From assembly GCF_007859915.1 (NCBI RefSeq), contig NZ_SJPM01000001.1, positions 49,492 through 113,491 of the forward strand: 64,000 nt of DNA, written 5' to 3'. This DNA is from Neorhodopirellula pilleata. Its GTDB lineage: Bacteria; Planctomycetota; Planctomycetia; Pirellulales; Pirellulaceae. Below the pieces are notes generated by a model, which did no database searches, was not told the DNA's origin, and saw only the letters and a list, made by a program, of their open reading frames with translations. Below, one piece after another: positions 50,876-58,840 of this stretch. Each line of letters starts with the position of its first letter. Positions within the stretch are counted from its first letter, which is position 1. Both the position numbers and the translations under genes were made by a program.

Positions 50876-52270
50876 TTGAATCTGAAACGCTGGTTGTCGG
50901 TTATCGTGATCGTTTTGGTGGCTGTCTGGATCGGCTACGACACGATGCAAGCGAAACGCGACGACGAATTTGGCCGTGTTCTGATGACAGCGCAGAAGCA
51001 GCGAGGAACCGAGATAACAGAACTCTCGGCTGTTCCTGAACCACCCCGTGATATGGTGGTCAGATTGATTCCCGGCGAGAACCTTTGGTTTGTAGGTAAA
51101 TACGAGGACGGCGGCGGCGTTGAGATCCCGTTTAAACCTGGAACGTCTCCGATGAAAAGCGTTGACGTCATTCCCCAGCACGCCAATCCAGGATTCGTTG
51201 GTCCCGAGCAGTGCCAGGAATGCCATCGCGAAAAGTATCAGTCATTTCTCGCGACGGGGCACTATAAGACCAGCCGACCGGTCAATGAAACAACGATCGA
51301 TGGAAGCTTTGACCCTGGCTCGAATGTACTCAAGACGTCCGATCCAAACGTGGCCTTTGAAATGATTCAGCGAGGCGAATCGTTTGTCCAACGTGTCCAT
51401 TTTTTTGAATGGAACTTCGAGGTCCCGATGGAAATCATCATTGGATCGTCGAAAATGGCTCAGACGTATTTGTATTGGCACAACGACGGCCTTTATCAAC
51501 ATAATGTGACGCACATTACCGACGGCAACAATTGGATCAATAGCCCCGGCTACATCGACGGGGATGCCGCGTACGCCAGGCCGATTCCGCAACGTTGTTT
51601 GGATTGCCACTTGACGTACTTTGATTTTCGCGGCAACACCAATCACTACACACCAGATTCATTGATCTTCGGCGTCACCTGTGAACGCTGCCATGGCCCC
51701 GCGAAAGAGCACGTTGACTTTCACCGGGAAAACCGCGACGTTCGCCAAGCCGTCGGCATCACCAATCCAGCCAATCTAGACCGACTCGTGCAAATGGAAA
51801 TTTGCGGGCAGTGTCACGGAGGCTCAAGAAGCCTGAGAGGAGAGGCATTGAGTTTTAGGCCTGGAGATCGGCTGCAAGATCACTACCTGCCTCCCAACGA
51901 TGAACTGGGTGCGAAAAACAGTGTCCATACCAGTAACCAATTGAACCGGTTGTCACAAAGCGTCTGCTTTCAGCAATCACAAATGACCTGTAGCGACTGC
52001 CATGATCCGCACCATAACGAGCGAGGGAACCGAAAACTATATTCCAGCCGATGCATGGTCTGTCACGAGGACGAAAGTGACTGTGCCCTCTTTCCTCTTG
52101 AAGGCATCGACTTTAAAGAGAACTGTATCGATTGTCATATGCCGCGACGCCCCACTGACAATTTACGTTTGCAAAGTGTCGAGGGCGATGTCTTCCCACC
52201 ACTCCGCGATCATCTTATTCGCGTAGATGACATGTCGACCAAGCAGTTCATTGACGATTTGAACGATTAG
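50876..52270 (+). CDS. Membrane-anchored seven-heme c-type cytochrome
   Basis: About 464 residues from TTG 50876 (NLKRWLSVIVIVLVAVWIGY), which has AGGA nine bases upstream and places a membrane anchor at residues 5-22; an upstream TTG at 50825 would put 17 unlikely residues in front. The periplasmic part holds seven CxxCH heme sites in order: CQECH, CLDCH, CERCH, CGQCH, CSDCH, CMVCH, CIDCH, from about residue 112 to 430. The spacing and blocks such as GVTCERCHGPAKEHVDFH resemble cytochrome c554-like and related multiheme families. There is no recognised catalytic domain, so it probably transfers electrons. The SGNH hydrolase gene follows 24 bases after the stop. Confidence 0.9.
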   Translation: MNLKRWLSVIVIVLVAVWIGYDTMQAKRDDEFGRVLMTAQKQRGTEITELSAVPEPPRDMVVRLIPGENLWFVGKYEDGGGVEIPFKPGTSPMKSVDVIPQHANPGFVGPEQCQECHREKYQSFLATGHYKTSRPVNETTIDGSFDPGSNVLKTSDPNVAFEMIQRGESFVQRVHFFEWNFEVPMEIIIGSSKMAQTYLYWHNDGLYQHNVTHITDGNNWINSPGYIDGDAAYARPIPQRCLDCHLTYFDFRGNTNHYTPDSLIFGVTCERCHGPAKEHVDFHRENRDVRQAVGITNPANLDRLVQMEICGQCHGGSRSLRGEALSFRPGDRLQDHYLPPNDELGAKNSVHTSNQLNRLSQSVCFQQSQMTCSDCHDPHHNERGNRKLYSSRCMVCHEDESDCALFPLEGIDFKENCIDCHMPRRPTDNLRLQSVEGDVFPPLRDHLIRVDDMSTKQFIDDLND

Positions 52271-52294
52271 AACTTCCATAGGATCAGTTTTCTC

Positions 52295-53389
52295 ATGAAC
52301 GAATCAGCTTTACCGCCTACCCGAAAGCGAGCTTCGATCAGCACTGGTCGAAAGATTGTCTACTCGATCTTTACCGTCGCCGTAGTTTTCGCTGTGTTCG
52401 AAATGATCATACGATTAACGGGTTTTCAATACGGCAACCAATTGGAACAAATGCGATTCACATTCCCGGTTGACGAGTACAACGCGAATTCCGACGAGCC
52501 ATTGCTGAAGTACGATCGAGATCTTTTTTGGCGACCGATCCCTCATTCGTTGGAGCACAATTCGCGGGGGTTCAGTACACCAGAATTTGATTCGAACAAG
52601 CCTGACGGTGTTTATCGAATCGTGTGTTTAGGTGATTCGTGTACACATTTTGGCCCCAACTCGTATCCGGAATTGTTGCAAACGCTTCTCGATCATCAGT
52701 TATCCGATCCCTTTGAAGTGATCAATGCCGGCACGATCGGATATACGACGCACCAAGGGCTAACGCTCCTGGAGAACGAGGTGCTCGGTTGGAAACCTGA
52801 CTTGGTTACCGTTTATTTTGGCTGGAATGACCATTGGCTTTCTCGCGGTGTCGCTGACAAAGACCAGTCAGCCGGGGTTGTTGTGCTGCCCTCGGCGATT
52901 GAGAAGGTGCGGATCTTGCAGTTGTTTCGATTCCTGCATCAAGAAACAATTAAACCGACCGACCGTCCTTTACGCGTCGGGATTGAAGACTACCAAGCTA
53001 ACTTGCAACAAATGATCGAGCTTTGCAGACAGCAGCAAGTGGCGATTTGGTTAATCACGGCTCCGCAAGCTTTAGACATCGCAGTGCCCGCTTATTTGGT
53101 CACATCAGGAGAGGTTTCCGACCCCGATTACATCGTCGAATTGCACGAGACCTACAATGACGTCGTACGACGTGTCGCTTCGGAGTCAGGCGTTCCCTTG
53201 ATCGACTTGGCCGAAACGGTTGCTTCGCTGGACAAGAGAACCATTTTTTTGCCCGATCACATTCACCTTTCGGATTCAGGGAAGATTGTCACCGCTGGAT
53301 TACTTTATCAAAAGCTCCAATCGGGTCGACCGACGACACAAAAAAAGCCATCCGAACAATCAAGTCCGGATGGCCTTAGCATTGAATAA
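52295..53389 (+). CDS. Membrane-anchored SGNH/GDSL hydrolase
   Basis: 364 residues. One N-terminal membrane helix (about 20-42; IVYSIFTVAVVFAVFEMI) anchors an extracytoplasmic esterase-type domain. The four SGNH blocks are visible: block I CLGDSCTHFG near 112 (Ser), block II NAGTIGYTTHQG near 148 (Gly), block III YFGWNDHW near 178 (Asn) and block V LPDHIHLSDSG near 325 (Asp/His). Substrates of such proteins are often acyl groups on polysaccharides or lipids; the one here is unknown. It lies 24 bases after the multiheme cytochrome gene, so the two are co-transcribed. Its last codons (KKPSEQSSPDGLSIE) are also a terminator hairpin for the converging DUF1559 gene. Confidence 0.88.
   Translation: MNESALPPTRKRASISTGRKIVYSIFTVAVVFAVFEMIIRLTGFQYGNQLEQMRFTFPVDEYNANSDEPLLKYDRDLFWRPIPHSLEHNSRGFSTPEFDSNKPDGVYRIVCLGDSCTHFGPNSYPELLQTLLDHQLSDPFEVINAGTIGYTTHQGLTLLENEVLGWKPDLVTVYFGWNDHWLSRGVADKDQSAGVVVLPSAIEKVRILQLFRFLHQETIKPTDRPLRVGIEDYQANLQQMIELCRQQQVAIWLITAPQALDIAVPAYLVTSGEVSDPDYIVELHETYNDVVRRVASESGVPLIDLAETVASLDKRTIFLPDHIHLSDSGKIVTAGLLYQKLQSGRPTTQKKPSEQSSPDGLSIE
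53340..53374 (-). terminator. Terminator for DUF1559 gene, embedded in the end of the SGNH hydrolase gene
   Basis: GCCATCCG (53347-53354) pairs with CGGATGGC (53367-53374) around a 12-nt loop. On the minus strand the stem is followed by seven T (53340-53346). It lies 47 bases after the DUF1559 stop and inside the last 17 codons of the opposite gene. Confidence 0.8.
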
Positions 53390-53421
53390 TCGGAGAACAA
53401 GATTCCTTCTTAGGTGATCGA

Positions 53422-54654
53422 CTAGAACTCGGATTTGACCACTTCTTTGGAAGCTCTCGTTCCAAGAGAGCCCCACAAGCCGAATGGACTTTGCATCCCG
53501 GCGGTAACACCTTCTCCGCCATCGCGTTCGGGAGCTCGGTGGTTCCCGTCACCCGCTTCGATGCTATCAGTGATGAACTTCACCGCGCCGTCGCCCATCA
53601 GGATGTGAGCACCACCTTGATGGTAACTGCCCGCGCTAAGAATCGTTTCGTTCGCCTGCGCATCACCCGACAAAATGTTCGGACTGTTAGGCGGAAGAAT
53701 CGTTTGGAAACTAGTAGACGACTCTCGGCCTTCCGCCCAGCGCGTGCCTCGGGCATAAGAGCCCTCGTAGTATGAAAGCCCAGTAAGCAAGAATTGGGGG
53801 CGGGCTGGGTCACGGACGAGGTCCGCCGTTGCCTTCGGATCTGTCTTCATATTAGCGCCACTGCGCCCACGGACAATCGTGCCCTTGACCTGGCGGATTT
53901 GACCGCATGTTGCGATTTCACCGCACGCGACGGTGTTGGCGAGACCGTCAAGAATGTCTCGGAACTGCATCTTCGTCTTACGAGCCCAGAAGAAACCACG
54001 ATTCGCCGCACGCGAACGAGTTGCTACCCAGTCTTCGGTTGCGGGCGTAGCGGTGAGCAGGCCGTTTGTATTACTTTGATGAACACTCATTTCGTTATGA
54101 CCGCCGGTACCAACACGGTCGACTCCGTCTCCGACGTTAGCGGCGTAGTTGGTTCGCCCCAAAGCTGGCAAACCAGTGAACGGGTCACTGGGGCAACGCA
54201 GTCCAGGAATCTCCGTGACCCAAGGGCGATACTCGGTACGATCGAAAACCGGCCCCATCGGGTGCCAACGCCCGCCCGTCCCACCTGGGGTCGCCCCAGG
54301 AGTCACGGTCTCCACGCTGGGGTTGGAGATTTGCTCCCACAAAGCCTGTTGTTCCATGAACGGGGTTAAGCCGACCAAAAAGCTCAAACGGCGTCGGTTT
54401 GTGTCGTCATCACGGTCGGCGGCACCTTGCGAATGAGTCCCACCCATTTGCGCTGGGTATTGGTCGAATGCGGCATGGTAATTGTGCATCGCCAAACCGA
54501 TCTGCTTGAAATTATTGCTGCAACTCATGCGGCGAGCCGCCTCGCGAGCAGCTTGTACGGCGGGAAGCAAGAGCCCCACCAACACGCCAATGATGGCAAT
54601 TACGACCAAAAGTTCAACTAGCGTGAACCCTCGGTTGAAACGAGAACGAACCAT
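53422..54654 (-). CDS. DUF1559 protein with prepilin-type N-terminus
   Basis: 410 residues. The N-terminus [20 protein letters not shown] is a class III/IV prepilin signal with cleavage before Phe and the conserved Glu5, followed by [20 protein letters not shown], a hallmark of planctomycete DUF1559 proteins. The C-terminal part has [20 protein letters not shown] near 360, the other family signature. These pseudopilin-like proteins are highly multiplied in planctomycetes and are presumed to assemble on or near the cell surface; no function is proven. GGAG is about nine bases before the ATG at 54654. A small lipoprotein gene lies 207 bases upstream on the same strand, as often with this family. 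Confidence 0.95.
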   Translation of the reverse strand: MVRSRFNRGFTLVELLVVIAIIGVLVGLLLPAVQAAREAARRMSCSNNFKQIGLAMHNYHAAFDQYPAQMGGTHSQGAADRDDDTNRRRLSFLVGLTPFMEQQALWEQISNPSVETVTPGATPGGTGGRWHPMGPVFDRTEYRPWVTEIPGLRCPSDPFTGLPALGRTNYAANVGDGVDRVGTGGHNEMSVHQSNTNGLLTATPATEDWVATRSRAANRGFFWARKTKMQFRDILDGLANTVACGEIATCGQIRQVKGTIVRGRSGANMKTDPKATADLVRDPARPQFLLTGLSYYEGSYARGTRWAEGRESSTSFQTILPPNSPNILSGDAQANETILSAGSYHQGGAHILMGDGAVKFITDSIEAGDGNHRAPERDGGEGVTAGMQSPFGLWGSLGTRASKEVVKSEF

Positions 54655-54861
54655 TTACTGATCTCCGGGAAACTAGAAAGGAAAAGAGCGGAAGATTATT
54701 CCGCCGAAGAGCAAATCACTAACAACGGCCAAAATACGAGGACACACTGGTACACGAATTATGCACTCCCGCACTACGGAAGATATTGGATCAATCGGGC
54801 AAGCATGCAAAACCAAGCCAAAGGCCAGAACGGCACAGCGGCTTCGCCTTTTAATCGGATA

Positions 54862-55047
54862 CTACTCCTGGGGGGCCTTCATCTCGCCCATCGCTGCCGC
54901 AGCCGCGACACTTGCTTCCGCTTCGGCTTCTTCGGCCATCATCGCCTCAACATCATGCCCTGTCACAACTGCCGGTTCGCTACCTCCGCAGCCCAAAATG
55001 GCAACAGAAACGAGAAATGTTGCAAGAAGATAGTGAAAACGATTCAT
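54862..55047 (-). CDS. Small lipoprotein
   Basis: 61 residues from MNRFHYLLATFLVSVAILGC (ATG at 55045-55047). The lipobox is AILGC, so Cys20 is the probable lipidated residue. The mature part is short, acidic and Ala/Glu-rich (EAMMAEEAEAEASVAAAAAM). Such small lipoproteins commonly accompany DUF1559 genes in planctomycetes. No function can be read from it. A longer frame upstream to 55200 is not supported. Confidence 0.75.
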   Translation of the reverse strand: MNRFHYLLATFLVSVAILGCGGSEPAVVTGHDVEAMMAEEAEAEASVAAAAAMGEMKAPQE

Positions 55048-55235
55048 GAAAGATGACCAATGAGATACGAAACAAAAAGACATCGAAATGGAAAGACCCA
55101 CTCGTGAGTGACCCCTTATGGTATTCAGCTGCATGCACCCAGTCAAGCGCAAGGCCCTCGTCCAATGGTCGGGGTCGCCTGAGCAAGTGTTCTCGAGCAA
55201 CCGTTAGTCTTTCGGTCAAAGTCAGGGAGCGAGAC

Positions 55236-57110
55236 TCAATTCGGTGGTATTAGTGCGGGAACCTTGGTTGAAGACGTTCCGTTTTCGCCTCGATTCGTTA
55301 GGTCTTGCAGTCGAGCAGACGCCGTCTCGCTTTCAGGTCCGGTGGGATCGAGCCGCAAACAATTCTGGTAGTAATCGATCGCAATATCGTATTGCCCTTT
55401 CATTTCGTAGACTTGGCCGAGGGACAAAGCCGCCAATGTTAGTTCGGGGGATATCCGTGACGCCTTGCGGTAAGCGGCGATCGCTCGATCCAGGTCACCC
55501 GCCAATTGCCATGCTCGCCCGAGGTTCAGATGGGTTTCAGCGAATCCGGGTTGCAGGGCAACCGACCTTTCCAATAACTCGATCGCCATTGCCAATTCGC
55601 CACTTTGGCCAGCGGCAACGCCCGCGTTCATCAGTGAGGAAGCGTTCAATCCGTTTTCATCGTGGACGGGCAGGTTGCAAGCGACAAGCAACAATAGACT
55701 TATCGCAAGCGGCTTTCGGCATCCGGACAGGGAACGCGAGCGGACGCAATGATAAATCGCAATTGACCCTTTTGCCGCGAACGGAATGAGCAGGGGCACC
55801 ATCGCAAATCGGTACCGGCCCAGGATAAAAAACAAGACCACCGCCGCAGCCATCACCAAAATCAATGCGTGAAAAATCAAATCATGCTTCCGGCCTTCCC
55901 GTTTTGCTTCGTCGAACGTAGTCATCAATCCCCACATTGCCAACGGACACAAAATTCCAAAGTTCCAAACCAGGTTAAGCTGCAGCAACGCTGAACTGGC
56001 CCGATAGACCTCCAGGCTCTCGACGTCAGGAACTTCAAAACGATTGATAAGCATGAAGGATTTTTGGATCATCAATTGGACCCAGCGTCCCGGATCGGCA
56101 CCCATTTCTTTGAACGCTTCGCCCATCCAAAACTGGGAAACCTCTCTGGCCGACAGTTCTTGTCCGAGGGTCGCTTCGGCAATCCGGACCGCGTCGGAAC
56201 GTTCGTAAATCGGAGTTTCGTGACCGGGTACGATTGGGCGATAAATGCCATCGGATTGCCGATTGTTGCCGATATAAAAATTAGGCCCTGCTTGAAAGGT
56301 GGTCGGCGACCATTCTCCGCCCAGTGAAGCATTGCGGGCGGCGACTGGCAACAAAATCATCGACAGACCAAACGCGTAGGCCGACGTCAGCAAGATGCGT
56401 TTCTTCGTGTTCGTCTCCGGACCGGGCCATAACATCCAAACCGGATAAAGCGGGATCCATAACAGAGCGTTTTCCCGTGCGAGAACCAAAAAACCCAACA
56501 CGATTCCGATGCCCGTCGACGACCACACGGTACGTTTTCGCTGCATCCACACCGTTGCGGTCAACAGCAAGCACACCAGGAAGCCGACCAAAGATGCCTT
56601 CTGCAAGATTCCGTCGTAAAAAATGGCGGGCGGATAAAACGCCAGCATCACGGCAGCGATCAAACCACTTTTCCGGCCGAACATGCCCCCAGCGGTCAAG
56701 CCGATCAGTCCGACGCCCAGCGAACCGAGGAAAGCTTGGATCAATCGAATTCCAGGGACCGAGAGTCCGAGATACTTGATACATACCGCAAGAAAATAGG
56801 GGTAAAGCGGTGCCTGATAGAACGTTTCGTCGCCGTACCAGTTGCCTGACGCGATTCGCGTCGCCCAGGCGAAGTATCCCGCTGCGTCCCCGAGCAGAAA
56901 CCGCACCGTGGGGACATCTGCGGTTTGCCACACATGAATCGCACGAACGATCCAAGCGAGGATGACGATTCCGATCAACGCCGCTAAAAACGGAACGCGT
57001 CCCAGGTCCGATAAACGGTCCGTGCCGTGAACCTCTTCGGAAAGCGACCGGTCATTCGCATCGGTTTGATTCGGTGACTTCCTGGGCTGGTCGCGTTGAT
57101 GAGATTTCAT
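55236..57110 (-). CDS. GT39-like membrane glycosyltransferase fused to TPR repeats
   Basis: 624 residues. Residues 1-38 are polar; then about 11 membrane helices span 40-470. The first periplasmic loop has LGDAAGYFAWATRIASGNWY near 73, with the acidic pair used by PMT/ArnT-type (GT-C) enzymes, and FYQAPLYPYFLAV near 95. Later loops contain FQAGPNFYIGNNRQSDGIY. The C-terminal 130 residues are three TPR repeats (for example AGQSGELAMAIELLERSVAL, LNLGRAWQLAGDLDRAIAAY and LSLGQVYEMKGQYDIAIDYY). Such proteins would move a sugar from a polyprenyl-phosphate carrier to a protein or lipid. It lies upstream of the lipoprotein and DUF1559 genes on the minus strand, about 190 bases away. Confidence 0.82.
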   Translation of the reverse strand: MKSHQRDQPRKSPNQTDANDRSLSEEVHGTDRLSDLGRVPFLAALIGIVILAWIVRAIHVWQTADVPTVRFLLGDAAGYFAWATRIASGNWYGDETFYQAPLYPYFLAVCIKYLGLSVPGIRLIQAFLGSLGVGLIGLTAGGMFGRKSGLIAAVMLAFYPPAIFYDGILQKASLVGFLVCLLLTATVWMQRKRTVWSSTGIGIVLGFLVLARENALLWIPLYPVWMLWPGPETNTKKRILLTSAYAFGLSMILLPVAARNASLGGEWSPTTFQAGPNFYIGNNRQSDGIYRPIVPGHETPIYERSDAVRIAEATLGQELSAREVSQFWMGEAFKEMGADPGRWVQLMIQKSFMLINRFEVPDVESLEVYRASSALLQLNLVWNFGILCPLAMWGLMTTFDEAKREGRKHDLIFHALILVMAAAVVLFFILGRYRFAMVPLLIPFAAKGSIAIYHCVRSRSLSGCRKPLAISLLLLVACNLPVHDENGLNASSLMNAGVAAGQSGELAMAIELLERSVALQPGFAETHLNLGRAWQLAGDLDRAIAAYRKASRISPELTLAALSLGQVYEMKGQYDIAIDYYQNCLRLDPTGPESETASARLQDLTNRGENGTSSTKVPALIPPN

Positions 57111-57303
57111 GAGGCGTGAACTGGAGCTTCAGAACCGCGAAGCGATCCTGAGTGACGGCTGAAAAAGCGAGATAACAACCAATCATAACTCACCCGGCGT
57201 CCAGTTCACCAACCCGGCTCGTTTCCAATGGAAACAAAGAAAGTGAAATAACGCCGCCTCTTGTGGGCAAGTCTATCGCGGCAGAATCGAGGCGGTCGAT
57301 CGA

Positions 57304-58326
57304 CTATCCCACACGAACGAGCTGTTTGCCGAGGTTGCTACCCTCGAACAGACCGATGAATGCGGCAGGTGCGTTCTGAAGACCGTCGGTGATGGTTTCT
57401 TCCCAAACAATTTGTTCGGATTGAATCAACGGTGCCATCTCGCGGCGAAACTCGTCTTGATCGTCCATGTGATCACGAACGATGAAACCCTGCATGCGAA
57501 TTCGTTTGCCAATGACCTTGAATAGGTTGCGCGGCGCGGCGGGCGGTTCGGTGGCGTTGTAGGTTGAGATCATGCCGCATTCGATGCAGACGCCGAAGTC
57601 GTTGATGACCTCGATCGCGGCCTCGAGGTGATCGCCACCGACGTTGTCGAAATAGACGTCGATCCCTTCTGGTGCAAACTCTTTTAGCTTGCCGACGAGG
57701 TCGTCGGTTTCCTTGTAGTTGATGACCGATTTGATGCCAGCTTGCTTATGCAACCACTGAATCTTTTCAGACTTGCCGGCACTGCCGATCACGCGACAAC
57801 CTTTGGCTTTGGCGAGCTGGCATGCGATCGAGCCGACCGCACCGGAAGCGGCCGAAACGAAAACGGTTTGTCCGGATTGGAGCTTCGCGATCTTGCTCAG
57901 ACCCACCCACGCGGTCATTCCGGTTAGACCGAGCACACCGAGGTAGGCTTGAACCGGAGCCGATTGCGGATCGATGCGGTTGACTCCCTCTCCCGTCGAC
58001 TTCCAGTATTCACGCCATCCGAGATTGCCGAGCACGTAGTCGCCCTCGTGAAAGTCGTCATGGCGTGACTCGACCACCTTTCCGACGCAGCCTCCTTCGA
58101 GAGGTTCGTCGATCTCGAACGCAGGGACATAACTGTCGCCTTGTTTCATTCGGCCGCGCATGTAGGGATCGACGGACATCCATTCATTCTTGACCAGAAA
58201 TTCACCGTCCTTAATGGCGGCGACTTCCACCGTGTTTTCCCGGAAGTTCTCCATCGTCGGTTTTCCGTCGGGACGCGATGCGAGTTCGATTTGCTTCGAC
58301 TTGGTGGCTTGAAATGTGGTGGACAT
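57304..58326 (-). CDS. MDR-superfamily NADP-dependent oxidoreductase (CurA/prostaglandin-reductase-like)
   Basis: 340 residues, zinc-free medium-chain reductase of the leukotriene B4 dehydrogenase / CurA group, which reduces the double bond of alpha,beta-unsaturated ketones and aldehydes with NADPH. Blocks: EWMSVDPYMRGRM near 48, GLTGMTAWVGLSKIA near 132, VFVSAASGAVGSIACQLAKA near 155 (nucleotide loop AASGAVG), GIDVYFDNVGGDHLEA near 220 and MQGFIVRDH near 287. Length and motifs agree with the family. The gene stands alone between the glycosyltransferase gene and repeat R1 copy C. A detoxification role is likely; the substrate is unknown. Confidence 0.92.
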   Translation of the reverse strand: MSTTFQATKSKQIELASRPDGKPTMENFRENTVEVAAIKDGEFLVKNEWMSVDPYMRGRMKQGDSYVPAFEIDEPLEGGCVGKVVESRHDDFHEGDYVLGNLGWREYWKSTGEGVNRIDPQSAPVQAYLGVLGLTGMTAWVGLSKIAKLQSGQTVFVSAASGAVGSIACQLAKAKGCRVIGSAGKSEKIQWLHKQAGIKSVINYKETDDLVGKLKEFAPEGIDVYFDNVGGDHLEAAIEVINDFGVCIECGMISTYNATEPPAAPRNLFKVIGKRIRMQGFIVRDHMDDQDEFRREMAPLIQSEQIVWEETITDGLQNAPAAFIGLFEGSNLGKQLVRVG

Positions 58327-58401
58327 GCGAGATCGTTGTGTGTGATGGAATTTGTTTGGAAGTCACCAGAACTGGTAAGCATCGGGTGAACAATAAGTGG
58401 A

Positions 58402-58675
58402 ATAGGCTTCCAGCTTCTTGATACGCCACAAGTCCTCATGGATTGCTCCCCTGCCAGCTCGTCTGGCAGGAAGCCGAGGTTGGCAAGCTAGACACGAGCC
58501 GCGATTCGGCCAACCTTCCGATTTTCACTTGTGCTCCCCGCTTGAAGCGGCGAGCACAAGTGATAATCGGAAGGTTGGCCGGGCGTCGTTGTCTAGCTTG
58601 CGAACCTTATTCACCCACGAGACGAGCTCGTGGGGGTCAAAAAAGATGTGGCGTATAAAGAGGCTGGAAGCCTAT
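58402..58675 (+). repeat. Branched palindromic repeat R1, copy C (full length)
   Basis: Outer arms ATAGGCTTCCAGCTTCTTGA and TATAAAGAGGCTGGAAGCCT continue through ATACGCCACA / TGTGGCGTAT. Inside lie hairpin H1 (58451-58469, stem CTGCCAG), an inner stem AAGCTAGAC / GTCTAGCTT, the long central palindrome (58508-58580, two mismatches) and hairpin H3 (58614-58634, stem CCCACGAG). Apical sequences AGCTCGTCT (58456-58464) of H1 and AGACGAGCT (58620-58628) of H3 are exact complements. It fills most of the 514-bp gap between the MDR reductase and transketolase genes; the remainder (58676-58840) shows nothing else. Confidence 0.9.
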
Positions 58676-58840
58676 GCCACTTATGAGTCTGGAGGAAGCA
58701 TTCATCGTGCCAATGATGGGCAAGTGACCAGCATTGGGGACAAGTCAGTTCGGTCGACACCGGAAGAAGCTGGCGCGTCATTTGCGTCGTGATGAGCCGT
58801 TTCGATTATCCATCCAGGCTCAAGTGATCGCGGAGAAGCC

